A stretch of 64,000 bases of DNA from [Clostridium] asparagiforme DSM 15981 (GCA_025149125.1 CP102272.1:2604001-2668000), one strand, 5' to 3'. Positions 29,164 through 38,082 are shown, counted from the stretch's first letter. The notes: generated from the letters alone by a model not told the origin. Program-made: numbers and translations.

Positions 29164-30393
29164 TCACATTAGTACCAAATCGTCCTTGATCACTTCAGCT
29201 TTTTCCTTCATGCTTTCCTGCGTGATATGGGTGTAGATATCCATGGTGGTGGAGAAATCAGCATGTCCCATCACTTGCTGGATGAACTTAATGTCGTTTG
29301 TCTTCTCGCAAAGTCTGGTGCAAAAGGTGTGCCGTAAATTATGTACGCTGAAATGAGGCAAGAGATTCGGTTCACGGTCTTCCAATTCTGCTTGATCCAT
29401 TTCTTCAGCGTTATAGGCGATGGAGATGCGCTCAATGGCCCGATTGATGTTATGGGCGCTGAGAAAATAGCCAGAGCGGTTGCGGAAGAGGAACCCATGA
29501 TATCCATTCATTACGAGATCCTCCGGATACAAGGCGTCCATCACTTCAATCAGAGCGCGGAGCTGTTCGGCAACCTGCGGATACAGGATGGGAATAGTGC
29601 GTGTGCCGCTCGCCGTTTTAGGAGTGGTGATGTGAAAGCCTGCTTCTCCATCAATAACTCGATAAATCAGGTTGTGATTCACAGAGATAGTGTTGTTCTC
29701 CAGATCTACATCGTTTTTGGTCAGCCCAGTACACTCTCCCACACGCAGTCCCGTACCGAGTAGTACGACCATAACTGGTAGCCAGTGGCTATACATCGGT
29801 GACTTGGAAATAAAGCGAAGAAAATTCTTCTGCTGCGTCATCGTAAGAGCGATCCTTTTTTTCGCAGGTTTCCCGGCGCCCTCTGCTTTTAGGGAACGAT
29901 AAACGCCTTTACTGGGATTCTTCCGGATGTAGTCATCATCGACTGCCAATTCAAGTGCAGGATGAACCAGATTATTGATGTTTTCCAGTGAGTTGATTGC
30001 AAAGCCCTTTTTCAAGAGTTTCGTGTAAAATGTCAGGATATCGCTTTTACGAATATTGGGCAGGGGAATGTTAGCAAACGGCTCGTCTTTAACATAGTTG
30101 CTCCAAAGGTATTCGTAATTAGCTCGCGTGGAAGCCTTCAACTGGAGTTTCGTATCCATGAGAACTTTGAACATATCATTTAGGGTGATTTTCATGGCCT
30201 CTTGGGTACGAATGCCGTCATCGGCATCTTTCGTGAGCTGTTTTTCTTTTACACGAAGAGCAGCTAAGTCGGAATCATAAATGTACTTTTTCTTTTTTCC
30301 CAGCTTGTAGACAAACATATAGCTGCCGTCTGATCGCTGGGTTTCACCTGGCCGCAGATTGCGGCCTTTGTTGTCTTTCCTGATTTTTGGCAT
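29164..30393 (-). CDS. tyrosine recombinase (integrase), Tn916-like family
   Basis: Site-specific recombinase of 409 residues that would integrate and excise the element. It has an N-terminal arm-binding domain, a SAM-like core-binding domain (about 65-170), and the catalytic domain with the expected residues: Arg in GTGLRVGECTGL, H-x-x-R in HNLRHTFCTR, the next His in GHADFSTTMDIYTH, and Tyr in MDIYTHIT. The N-terminal KKKKYIYDSDLAALRVKEK resembles Tn916-type integrases. GGGAGG precedes the ATG. It points toward the lysS end, and the excisionase gene lies 57 bases upstream in the same direction, the usual int-xis order. Confidence 0.95.
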   Translation of the reverse strand: MPKIRKDNKGRNLRPGETQRSDGSYMFVYKLGKKKKYIYDSDLAALRVKEKQLTKDADDGIRTQEAMKITLNDMFKVLMDTKLQLKASTRANYEYLWSNYVKDEPFANIPLPNIRKSDILTFYTKLLKKGFAINSLENINNLVHPALELAVDDDYIRKNPSKGVYRSLKAEGAGKPAKKRIALTMTQQKNFLRFISKSPMYSHWLPVMVVLLGTGLRVGECTGLTKNDVDLENNTISVNHNLIYRVIDGEAGFHITTPKTASGTRTIPILYPQVAEQLRALIEVMDALYPEDLVMNGYHGFLFRNRSGYFLSAHNINRAIERISIAYNAEEMDQAELEDREPNLLPHFSVHNLRHTFCTRLCEKTNDIKFIQQVMGHADFSTTMDIYTHITQESMKEKAEVIKDDLVLM

Positions 30394-30450
30394 AGATTGA
30401 TACCTCCCGATGGTTGGTGTACTGTTGCGCCCCTGGTGGGCAGGATTCTG

Positions 30451-30651
30451 TCAGCATGAGATCTCGTAAAGATATTCCTTTACGCGCTGAACGCTCCAAA
30501 GGACACGAGAATTCATGGTGATGCGAGCATGGGCAAGGTCGCCAATCTGAACGGCGGTGTGCCGCCCGCAGTCGAGCAGTTTGCAGAGCGATTCCGTATC
30601 TACCGCCAAGCACTGCTCAGGCGAAAGGTCATTGGGTTTTCTTTTCTCCAT
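30451..30651 (-). CDS. excisionase-like small HTH protein
   Basis: A 66-residue MerR-like winged-helix protein of the excisionase type used by Tn916-like elements. The key stretch VDTESLCKLLDCGRHTAVQI is a helix-turn-helix, followed by the wing RITMNSRVLWSVQRVKEYL. AAAGGAGGG precedes the ATG. It lies immediately upstream of the integrase in the same direction. It probably bends DNA at the attachment site to favour excision. A transcription factor role is also possible. Confidence 0.8.
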   Translation of the reverse strand: MEKRKPNDLSPEQCLAVDTESLCKLLDCGRHTAVQIGDLAHARITMNSRVLWSVQRVKEYLYEISC

Positions 30652-30911
30652 AATTGCCCTCCTTTATTTGCAATTACATATATCCTCTACTGTTTGTAGG
30701 GAAAGGTTTTCAACAAAAACAATGAAGTCATTAAAATTCATCGGGAAGTATCAGGACTCTTCCAAAGGCCATTTCCTGCGCCGGGCTTTTCCGCCGCGTA
30801 TTTTCAGGCAGCCGCTATGCGGCAATTAAGCTGTGGGCGCGCAGAAGCACACTGTCCGCAGCGCCTGTATAACTCCAATGGAAAAGGTTTATAGGGGCTG
30901 TCAAGGTACAA

Positions 30912-30959
30912 AAGGCGTACAGACAGGCAGTGGAACCACACGCCATGTCTATACGCCTT
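30912..30959. repeat. 48-bp extended hairpin
   Basis: AAGGCGTA (30912-30919) pairs with TACGCCTT (30952-30959), AGACA with TGTCT, and GGC with GCC, with single mismatches between blocks; GTGG-AA-CCAC forms a further small hairpin at the tip. There is no T-run next to it. Confidence 0.7.
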
Positions 30960-30973
30960 ATATATAGGGACGG

Positions 30974-31006
30974 AACGGGTTGAATTCTGCAGATTCCCGT
31001 TTTTTT
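30974..31006 (+). terminator. terminator in the element control region
   Basis: AACGGG (30974-30979) pairs with CCCGTT (30996-31001), with a GAATTCTGCAGATTC near-palindrome inside, followed by seven T bases. No gene lies upstream on this strand, so it may end a small RNA that includes the 30912-30959 hairpin. Confidence 0.65.
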
Positions 31007-31060
31007 ATGCTCAAACAGCTACGAAGAAATAATTGAAACGCTATATGTAGATTACGATGC

Positions 31061-31089
31061 TTGACTAACACTATATATTGTGCTAAACT
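31061..31089 (+). promoter_or_regulatory. promoter of the element's main operon
   Basis: TTGACT (31061-31066) and TAAACT (31084-31089) are 17 bases apart. The predicted transcript has a leader of more than 400 bases before the YqaJ gene. Confidence 0.6.
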
Positions 31090-31115
31090 TGCTTTGTAAT
31101 TGATTTTTGTGCGCT

Positions 31116-31246
31116 TCCCGTATGGGATACAGACCGATGTTCTGTACCGCAGGCCGAAAGCCCGCATTGCACACGCAGTTAAGATTGTACTTGTGCCAGT
31201 AGTATTACTGCGCCCGTATGGGACGGTATATTACTGGCTTTTTCTA
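31116..31246 (+). promoter_or_regulatory. structured leader with attenuator-like hairpin
   Basis: CCCGTATGGGA occurs twice, near 31117 and 31213. The second copy is the tip of a long imperfect hairpin in which GCCAGTA pairs with TACTGGC and is followed by TTTTTC, which would act as a terminator. Between them TACAGA/TCTGTA forms another small hairpin. The duplicated tip sequence may allow two alternative folds. Confidence 0.5.
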
Positions 31247-31562
31247 TTTTCAGGGAGTATCCATTCCCTATTTGCGAGGATGACTTTGGTTCACAGGTTA
31301 CTGTGGACATCAGGCGTATGCCGCAGTCAGCCTCGCTTATTTTTTGCCCAAACGCCGGAAACGGCTTTGAGGATATATCAAAAATAAGAAAGGCAGGTAT
31401 ACAGATGAACACGAAAATGTCGAACCATGAAATCATGGTGAAAGAGAAGAAATTGAACGAGAGCTGGAGGCAGTCCAAGAGACAGCAGCAGCCTATCAAG
31501 AGACGGTGCCCGGTGATGAAGGCGCACGTCGTTCCTCGCCCGACGAGGAGGGGGTGCTGAGT

Positions 31563-32627
31563 ATGCCGGATAGCTGTGCGGCATTGAAAGAAACACATCA
31601 ACCGCAGGTATTGGTCGAGACCGCAGGCTTATCCGAAAAGGAATGGCTCGCTTATCGGCGAAAAGGAATTGGCGGCAGTGATGTGGCTGCGTTGCTGGGG
31701 ATATCGCCCTGGCGGACGGCCCGTGACCTCTACTACGACAAGCTGAATATTGCAGCGGTTGAGGACAACGAAAACAACTGGGTTGCTCTGGAAATGGGGC
31801 ATCTGCTGGAGCCGCTGGTGGCAAAAATTTTTCAGCATCGGACCGGCTACAAGATTTATCAGGTCAAGAAGATGTTCCAGCACCCCAAGTATCCCTGGAT
31901 GCTGGCTGATGTGGACTACTTTGTAGAACTTCCGGATGGCACGACCGCAATTTTGGAAATCAAAACCACAAACTACAATGCTAAGGATCACTGGTGGCTG
32001 GATGGGGAAGAAACTGTTCCGGTCTACTACGAAACCCAGGGGCGGCATTATATGGCGGTCATGGATGTGGATCGCTGCTTCTTCTGCTGCCTGTATGGCA
32101 ACAACGAGGAAGAAACCATCATTCGTGAGATTCGCCGTGACGAAGCTTATGAGGATGAGATGATTTTTCTGGAACAGCATTTCTGGGAGAACCACGTCCT
32201 TGCCAAAACACCGCCGCCCTATACCGAGGATGGCGATCTTGTAATTGAAAGCGTGCGCCGGCATACGGGTCCTGCGGATAAGGACGCCCCTGTGGTGACC
32301 TTTGATTATTCTCTGACTGCCAAGCTGATGCGGTATCTCCAGCTTCAAGAAGAAAAGAAACGTGCTGAAAAGGACAGCAAGGAAATCGATGCGGATATGC
32401 AGCGACTGAAGGGAGCACTGATTGCCGAAATGGGCAAGAGCTGCAAAGCTATTTGCCAGCAGGATGGCGTAAATTATACGGTCACCTACAATCCGGTGCG
32501 GAAGCCTAACATCGACAAGGACAATCTGATCCGGCTGAAACTGGAACATCCTGATATCTACGAGCAGTATGTCACAATTTCGGAGTTTCGCCGGTTCAGT
32601 GTGAAAGCTGATACCAAGGCGGCTTAA
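31563..32627 (+). CDS. YqaJ-family viral-type recombinase/exonuclease
   Basis: Lambda-exonuclease-like nuclease of the YqaJ family, 354 residues from ATG 31563. The N-terminal half shows the PD-(D/E)XK core: YRRKGIGGSDVAALLGISPW, the metal residues in MLADVDYFVE and ILEIKTTNYN, and VPVYYETQGRHYMAVMDVD. Such enzymes resect double-stranded DNA 5' to 3' so that an annealing protein can pair single strands. The C-terminal part is a helical segment of unknown role. GAGGAGGGGG lies 8 bases before the chosen ATG; the frame stays open upstream to about 31431 without an ATG. It is followed 15 bases later by a helicase gene. Confidence 0.85.
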   Translation: MPDSCAALKETHQPQVLVETAGLSEKEWLAYRRKGIGGSDVAALLGISPWRTARDLYYDKLNIAAVEDNENNWVALEMGHLLEPLVAKIFQHRTGYKIYQVKKMFQHPKYPWMLADVDYFVELPDGTTAILEIKTTNYNAKDHWWLDGEETVPVYYETQGRHYMAVMDVDRCFFCCLYGNNEEETIIREIRRDEAYEDEMIFLEQHFWENHVLAKTPPPYTEDGDLVIESVRRHTGPADKDAPVVTFDYSLTAKLMRYLQLQEEKKRAEKDSKEIDADMQRLKGALIAEMGKSCKAICQQDGVNYTVTYNPVRKPNIDKDNLIRLKLEHPDIYEQYVTISEFRRFSVKADTKAA

Positions 32628-32642
32628 AGGAGGGAAAAAGAA

Positions 32643-34916
32643 GTGATCCACAGAGGAACTTATGACGGGACGATTTATCACAACCCGGCAAATCGGTTCT
32701 GCATTATTAGTGTGAAGACTGCCGACAAAGAGGTGCCGCAGGAGGCCCGTTCTACCCGGCGGTACAGAGACCATCTGATCCGTTTTGTGGCGACCGGTTA
32801 TGAACTGCCCCGTACGGATGCGGTGGAGCTGGAACTGGATGGTGAATGGAAGCAGGGCAAGTATGGTATGCAGCTTCAGGTGGAGCAGTGGCGCGAGATC
32901 ATCCCCCGCACCAAAAGCGGTGTGGAGGGGTATCTGGCATCGGGTCTTATCAAAGGCATCGGGCCCGCAACCGCCGCGCTGATTGTCGCCCGGTTTGGCG
33001 AGGACACGCTGGATATTCTGCAAAACCAGCCGGAACGGCTTTTGGAAATCAAAGGTATCACGGAAAGCAAGCTGGAGGACATCAAGACCTCTTATGCGGA
33101 GAGCCGGATGCTGCAGGATCTGATGACCCTGCTTTCCCCGTTCAAAATCACGCCGAAAACTGCGCTCAAGATTTATCAGTATTTCGGGCCTGCCAGCGTA
33201 GACATCTTGAAAAAGAGTCCGTTTGAGCTGTGCCAGATATCCGGGTTCGGCTTTCTGCGTGTAGACGCCATTGTTCAGAAGAACGGCGGTGACCTTCATG
33301 CCCCCATGCGGGTCAAGGGTGCGCTGTTCTGGGCGCTGGAAGATGGTAAAGGAGCTAAAGGGCACCTGTTCTTGCTCAGGGAAACCCTGCAGAAAGAGGC
33401 GCTTCGGCTGCTCAATAACAAGATTCCGGTGCCGGCACTTCGCCTTCAGGCGCAGGAAGTCGCAGATGTGCTGCAAGACATGATCCTTAAAGGAGAAGTG
33501 GTGGCAGTCAAGGATAACATCTATCTGCCCCGGGTGTTTGCACAGGAGGACGAAACCGCCCGCCGCATTGCCATGCGGTTGGTGGAGCCGTCAGAACCGG
33601 AGCGGATTGAGCGGGTGTTGGAACGGGTCAAGCGTGAGATGGGCGTGGTGTTGTCCTCCAAACAGGAGGCTGCCGTCTATGCGGCGTATCGCCACAATCT
33701 TTCCATTATCACAGGCTCTCCCGGTACCGGCAAAACGACGGTTCTGAAAACGATCCTGGAGGTACACCGCCGGCTGTACCCTGACGGCCAAATCGTCTTG
33801 ATGGCGCCGACGGGCAGAGCCAGCCGTCGTATGGCAGAGAGCACCGGCTTTGATATGGCCCGGACGCTTCACAGCGGGTTGGGCCTCGGCAGCGAAGAGG
33901 ACGATGTCAACCGAACCAAACAACAGGAGCCGTTGTCGGCTGACCTGATCATCGTGGACGAGTTTTCCATGGTAGATATGTGGCTGGCAGATAAATTCTT
34001 CTCGCGCATCAAGGACGGTGCACGAATCGTACTTGTAGGCGACCCGGATCAGCTCCCCAGCGTGGGAGCCGGAAATGTGTTCCGTGAGCTGATCGACTGT
34101 GAGTTGGTGCCTGTCACTGTGCTGGATCAGATTTTTCGCCAGTCCAAAGACAGCCTGATAGCCTACAATGCCAAGTTTATCAACGAGGGCAATACCAAGC
34201 TGTACTATGGGCCGGATTTCATGTTCATGGCGAGCGATAACCAGGCGGATGCCGCCGAGCGGATTATCTCCCGTTATTGCAGAGAGATTGAGGAAAGCGG
34301 CATCGACCGGGTGCAGATACTGTCGCCCTTCCGCTCAGAAGGTGCGGCGTCGGCGGAACAGCTCAATGAGGCAATCCGTGAAGTGGTCAACCCGTTTCGC
34401 TCCGCCGAAGACGAGATCAAAATCGGCGTCAAAGTTTTCCGGGTCAATGACCGTATTATGCAGACCAAGAACACCGCAAAGGTATCCAATGGCGATCTGG
34501 GCTTTATCCGTTATATCAAAGACGGTGAGAACGGAAAGCGTGTGGGCCTCGATTTTGGAGTTGGCCGGGAACTGGAATATAGCGTAGAGGATATGGTCAA
34601 TCTGGACCTTGCCTATGCCACCACCATCCATAAGTCTATGGGTTCTGAGTATGAAACGGTTATCATGCCGCTTTTGAAAGCGCATAGCATCATGCTCTAC
34701 CGCAACCTGCTCTATACCGGAATCACCCGTGCTAAAAAGCGTGTGGTGCTGATTGGACAGAAGCAGGTGCTGTTCATGGCGATTCACCGCAACGAGATCA
34801 GCAAGCGAAATACGCTGCTGGGCGCACGCATCGACATGTACTTTAAGGCCTATGCCAGACGTGCCGGTATTCCGCTCCCGAATGAAGCGAAAAAAGAATT
34901 GAAACATGCAGGTTAA
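32643..34916 (+). CDS. RecD2-like ATP-dependent DNA helicase
   Basis: SF1B helicase of 757 residues. The N-terminal region (about 90-215) has tandem helix-hairpin-helix motifs (IKGIGPATAALIV, LLEIKGITESKL) as in RecD2. The motor shows Walker A GSPGTGKTTVLKTI near residue 357, Walker B in IIVDEFSMVDMW, LVGDPDQLPSVGAGNVF, and the C-terminal UvrD-like motif LDLAYATTIHKSMGSEYETV with LYTGITRAKKRVVLIG. RecD2 unwinds DNA 5' to 3'. It starts with GTG after AGGAGGG. Together with the YqaJ nuclease upstream it would process DNA ends during transfer or integration of the element. Confidence 0.92.
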   Translation: MIHRGTYDGTIYHNPANRFCIISVKTADKEVPQEARSTRRYRDHLIRFVATGYELPRTDAVELELDGEWKQGKYGMQLQVEQWREIIPRTKSGVEGYLASGLIKGIGPATAALIVARFGEDTLDILQNQPERLLEIKGITESKLEDIKTSYAESRMLQDLMTLLSPFKITPKTALKIYQYFGPASVDILKKSPFELCQISGFGFLRVDAIVQKNGGDLHAPMRVKGALFWALEDGKGAKGHLFLLRETLQKEALRLLNNKIPVPALRLQAQEVADVLQDMILKGEVVAVKDNIYLPRVFAQEDETARRIAMRLVEPSEPERIERVLERVKREMGVVLSSKQEAAVYAAYRHNLSIITGSPGTGKTTVLKTILEVHRRLYPDGQIVLMAPTGRASRRMAESTGFDMARTLHSGLGLGSEEDDVNRTKQQEPLSADLIIVDEFSMVDMWLADKFFSRIKDGARIVLVGDPDQLPSVGAGNVFRELIDCELVPVTVLDQIFRQSKDSLIAYNAKFINEGNTKLYYGPDFMFMASDNQADAAERIISRYCREIEESGIDRVQILSPFRSEGAASAEQLNEAIREVVNPFRSAEDEIKIGVKVFRVNDRIMQTKNTAKVSNGDLGFIRYIKDGENGKRVGLDFGVGRELEYSVEDMVNLDLAYATTIHKSMGSEYETVIMPLLKAHSIMLYRNLLYTGITRAKKRVVLIGQKQVLFMAIHRNEISKRNTLLGARIDMYFKAYARRAGIPLPNEAKKELKHAG

Positions 34917-34985
34917 AAAGGGACGCAAAGTGCAGAAAAAGCACAGTGCGTCTCCTATTTTATTTAACAGGAAGGAGTTTGCAAG

Positions 34986-36005
34986 ATGAACGAAAGCAGC
35001 AATCCCAAAACCATGTATGAGGCCGTACCAGCCGTAGCAGAGTTGAACAAGGTGCCGGGCTTTGACCCGCTCAAGTTCCTCCGCCGCACCAAGGACAGCA
35101 TGAGACTGGATCTGCCCTATCAGAAGCTGTGGTTCCGTATGGCCCATCCCAATGGCCGTATGCGCGTGACGGCGCTGCGGATCACCGAACAGATGGCGAT
35201 TTTCGAGGCCCGGGTGTTTTTGGATCGTGGCGATGCCGAGCCTTTCAGCATGAGCGTGGCCCAACAGCAGCTTCAGGACAACCGTGACTTTATCCGAGGC
35301 GCACAGAATGAGGCTTTGAGTCAGGCTCTCACGGATGCCGGCTTCGGTATTCAGCTCATCAACGCCGACGCACAGGCCGCCGCCGAGCAGAAGAAAGCCA
35401 ACGCCGCCGAGAAAAAGGCGGCTGAGACTGTCCTTGTTCAGGTGGAGCGCACGGAACCGCGTCAGGCGCCTGTCAACGCCCCTCAGAAGCCTGTTGCGCC
35501 CGCTGTTGGTGATTCCCCTGCCAGCGACCTTAAAACGCAGCAGAGGGCGTCTGTGGCCCCGAAAACGGCTGTGACGGCCCCGCATGTGGAGTCGGTGGAA
35601 CAGCGGCTGCCGGTGGAGCCTGTTAAGGCGGAGAAAGTGGTGCCCACGGATACTGTGATGGCTGCCGCTGAACCGGGAGCTGTGGAGCAGACGGATGAAC
35701 TGCCGCTGCCCGCCCAAAAGGCTGAGATGCGAATCGAACCCAAGGGCAACGATGCGCCTGCGCAGGACGAGGCTCCGGCCTACACGCAGAATACTCCTGT
35801 GGAAGAGCTTCTGCAGGTGATGACGCTGGAACAGGCCAGACAGGTCGTTGTGGATGATGGCATCTGCCGTGGCATGACGATTGCACAGGTGGCGGAGAAA
35901 CGCCCGGTCAATTTGCGCTTTTATCTCATTCCGGGCAAGAGCAAGAACAACCTGGTGCGCGCTGCCGCCCAGCTGGTGCTCGATTCTCTCCAGAAGGCCG
36001 GCTGA
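34986..36005 (+). CDS. unknown protein, possible Rad52-like single-strand annealing protein
   Basis: A 339-residue protein in three parts. Residues 25-130 form a conserved globular region (LPYQKLWFRMAHPNGRMRVT, AIFEARVFLDRGDAEPFS) ending with AQNEALSQALTDAGFGIQLI, a pattern like the 'A-x-x-x-A-L-x-x-A-x-x-x-F-G-I-G' helix of Rad52/Sak-type annealing proteins. Residues 135-265 are a low-complexity Ala/Pro/Glu linker. The C-terminal 65 residues (EELLQVMTLEQARQVVVDDG to the end) look like a small compact domain. The setting after an exonuclease and a helicase fits an annealing partner. I do not recognise the family with certainty; the annealing role is inference. Confidence 0.5.
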   Translation: MNESSNPKTMYEAVPAVAELNKVPGFDPLKFLRRTKDSMRLDLPYQKLWFRMAHPNGRMRVTALRITEQMAIFEARVFLDRGDAEPFSMSVAQQQLQDNRDFIRGAQNEALSQALTDAGFGIQLINADAQAAAEQKKANAAEKKAAETVLVQVERTEPRQAPVNAPQKPVAPAVGDSPASDLKTQQRASVAPKTAVTAPHVESVEQRLPVEPVKAEKVVPTDTVMAAAEPGAVEQTDELPLPAQKAEMRIEPKGNDAPAQDEAPAYTQNTPVEELLQVMTLEQARQVVVDDGICRGMTIAQVAEKRPVNLRFYLIPGKSKNNLVRAAAQLVLDSLQKAG

Positions 36006-36043
36006 TATGAACCCCAGCGTGGGTACAAAGGGAGGAATGACAG

Positions 36044-37822
36044 ATGGGCTCATACCCGGATGAATTTCCGTTCAATATCATGGATGTCGTGGAACTGCTG
36101 CACCTGCGTATCAGACGCCAGCAGTCAAATAGTGTCTATGTGGATTGCCCGTTCTGTGGCGACCGTCGGGGTAAGATGAATGTCAATTTCGTCAAAAATG
36201 TGTGGCGCTGCAATTACTGCGGCGAGCATGGCGGAATGCTTGGGCTGTATGCACGGCTCAACAATACGACGACCTCGGACGCTTATTGGGAAATAGCAGA
36301 AGCTTTGTGCGACAACTGCCATGAAGAACATATACGCTCCGGGAATGAAGCTCCTAAGCTGACGGTCAGCACCGGGTCCTCGCTTTCGGGGGCCCGGGCT
36401 GACGCCGGCTGTCATTCTACTTCCGAGCGAAAAACTGTGCCGCAGTCAGAAAAAGCAAGTCCTGCGGAGATCCATCAGACGCTGTCCCTGCTGTTGGCCC
36501 AGCTTACACTGCGGCCAGCTCATAGGGAGCATCTTCGTTCGCCCAAGCGCGGGCTGTCTGATGAACAAATCGAATCGCTGGGCTTTAAGAGCACTCCACC
36601 GCCCTTTTTGTGCCGCTCTATTACGGCGCGTCTGATAAAAATGGGTTGTAAGGTGGAAGGTGTCCCGGGGTTCTACCGCGATGACTGCGGCTACTGGACC
36701 ATGGCCTTCTATAAAAAAACATCTGGAATTTTGATTCCAGCCGTTGGTTTTGACGGCAGATTACAGGGGTTTCAAATCATGCTGGATGTGCCGCTGAAGG
36801 ACAAAGATGACCCGCCGGAAAAAGCTGGCGCCAAATACATCTGGTTCTCTTCTTCTTCCAAGAGGGACGGCGCTTCATCGGGAAGCCCGGTACACCTGGT
36901 TGGTGATCCGTCTGCCCGTGTGGTGTATGTCATTGAGGGGTTGCTGAAAGCCGACATATCCCACTGTTTGACTGGACGCACATTTGCTGCGATTGCCGGA
37001 GCCAATAACACAAGTCCGCTGGACCCATTATTTGCCCTTCTGGCGCAGAGCGGTACAGAGGAGATCATCGAAGCCCACGATATGGACAAGTACAATAACC
37101 AAATGACCATGGCGGGAGCATCAAAAATCTATCTGACAGCCCGAAAGTACGGAATGAATTGCAGGCGGCTGACCTGGAACCCCAACTATAAGGGATTTGA
37201 TGATTGGCAGCTTGCCTTGCGCCGGGAAAATCAGCGAAGAAAGGAGTTGGAAAGAAAGACATTCAAAGAACAGTACCTCAATGGCTGGTGTGAGTTGGCG
37301 CATATTGAGGACTGCACCGAGCAATGGCAACACCGGGCGGAGAGTAACATCGGTTTGACCGAATATCTGGGTCTGACCCGGGAAGAGCATGAAACATTTC
37401 TGCGCCATGGCCGGGAGGCGCTTGGCGTCCTTCTGGAACCCCAGCGCAGAAGTCAGCGATTTGTGCTCTACCAGCTGGAACTGGACGAGCAGAAAGCGAT
37501 TCCGTTTGCGTTCAAGGATATGGAAGCGGTAAAAAAGGCCGGCTATGAGCAGCCGCCTGCGGCTCAATATCGCATGGTCTGGACGGGAGAAGTCTATTGT
37601 CCTACAGGCCAAAGCGATACCGAGATATTGCAGCGCCTGTTTTCAGAACTCAGCGTGGAATTACCGGAGGGTTGCAACGGACGGCCAATGTCTCTTTCTG
37701 ATGTTGTGGAGCTGGAGTATCCCATGAAACGAATTTACTACTATGTGAACGGAGATACACAGTTTCAGCAGGTAAAGTTTTCTCCGATGCTCGCCAAAAA
37801 GAAGGTTTCGGGAGGAGCATGA
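36044..37822 (+). CDS. CHC2-type zinc finger / toprim (DUF3854-like) primase-like protein
   Basis: A 592-residue protein with the layout of a mobile-element primase. Near the start a zinc ribbon is formed by Cys35-x-x-Cys38 and Cys56-x-x-Cys59 (VDCPFCGDRRGK and VWRCNYCGEHGG), as in DnaG-type CHC2 fingers. In the middle a toprim-like DUF3854 region has VVYVIEGLLKADISH (about residues 293-307) and EEIIEAHDMDKYNN, with the acidic residues expected for metal binding. The C-terminal 200 residues are not recognised. No helicase domain is fused. The role would be primer synthesis or loading on element DNA. The stop overlaps the next gene by 4 bases. Confidence 0.75.
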   Translation: MGSYPDEFPFNIMDVVELLHLRIRRQQSNSVYVDCPFCGDRRGKMNVNFVKNVWRCNYCGEHGGMLGLYARLNNTTTSDAYWEIAEALCDNCHEEHIRSGNEAPKLTVSTGSSLSGARADAGCHSTSERKTVPQSEKASPAEIHQTLSLLLAQLTLRPAHREHLRSPKRGLSDEQIESLGFKSTPPPFLCRSITARLIKMGCKVEGVPGFYRDDCGYWTMAFYKKTSGILIPAVGFDGRLQGFQIMLDVPLKDKDDPPEKAGAKYIWFSSSSKRDGASSGSPVHLVGDPSARVVYVIEGLLKADISHCLTGRTFAAIAGANNTSPLDPLFALLAQSGTEEIIEAHDMDKYNNQMTMAGASKIYLTARKYGMNCRRLTWNPNYKGFDDWQLALRRENQRRKELERKTFKEQYLNGWCELAHIEDCTEQWQHRAESNIGLTEYLGLTREEHETFLRHGREALGVLLEPQRRSQRFVLYQLELDEQKAIPFAFKDMEAVKKAGYEQPPAAQYRMVWTGEVYCPTGQSDTEILQRLFSELSVELPEGCNGRPMSLSDVVELEYPMKRIYYYVNGDTQFQQVKFSPMLAKKKVSGGA

Positions 37823-38082
37823 GCAGATCGATGGTTGTTGTAAAAGGAACGAAGAAGGGACAGTTGGAAGCACTTTTAGAGCAATGCGTTCAGCTGAATG
37901 CGGATGTTCGCCCCAACATAGAACAGGGATATTTCACGGTGACAGTTCCGCCGCCCTGGAATATTTCGGCACAGCTGGTGGCGCAGGCAGTACAGGAACA
38001 AATCAAAGAATGGGCGGAGCAGTACCCCAATGTGGTCTGCTACTGCTTTGACAGCTTCAGCACTTTGCTCTATGTGCTGTGA
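37819..38082 (+). CDS. small conserved element protein of unknown function
   Basis: An 87-residue cytoplasmic protein that starts inside the stop of the primase-like gene (ATGA overlap), so the two are translationally coupled. It contains VKGTKKGQLEALLEQCVQLN, a beta segment GYFTVTVPPPWN and an amphipathic helix AQLVAQAVQEQIKEWAEQYP, then VVCYCFDSF. There is no membrane segment. The alternating strand-helix-strand-helix pattern suggests a small alpha/beta fold. I do not recognise it. Coupling suggests it works with the primase-like protein. Confidence 0.65.
   Translation: MSRSMVVVKGTKKGQLEALLEQCVQLNADVRPNIEQGYFTVTVPPPWNISAQLVAQAVQEQIKEWAEQYPNVVCYCFDSFSTLLYVL

Larger units (their letters stand above)
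30652..31562. other. 750-900 bp non-coding control region of the element
   Basis: No convincing gene is seen between the excisionase and the YqaJ gene. The stretch holds a long hairpin (30912-30959), a terminator (30974-31006), a promoter (31061-31089), and a structured leader with a terminator-like hairpin (about 31195-31246). It separates the minus-strand int/xis pair from the plus-strand operon and is the natural place for the main control switch or an origin of transfer. Confidence 0.6.

Noticed and set aside
31629..33476. 615-codon open frame on the minus strand across the YqaJ and RecD2-like genes
   Set aside because: It lies opposite two well-supported genes, its product has no recognisable motif, and its length follows from the codon pattern of the coding strand.
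34335..36053. 572-codon open frame on the minus strand opposite the helicase end and the 339-residue gene
   Set aside because: Antisense shadow; composition (many Leu, His and Arg) is typical of the mirror frame of GC-rich coding DNA.
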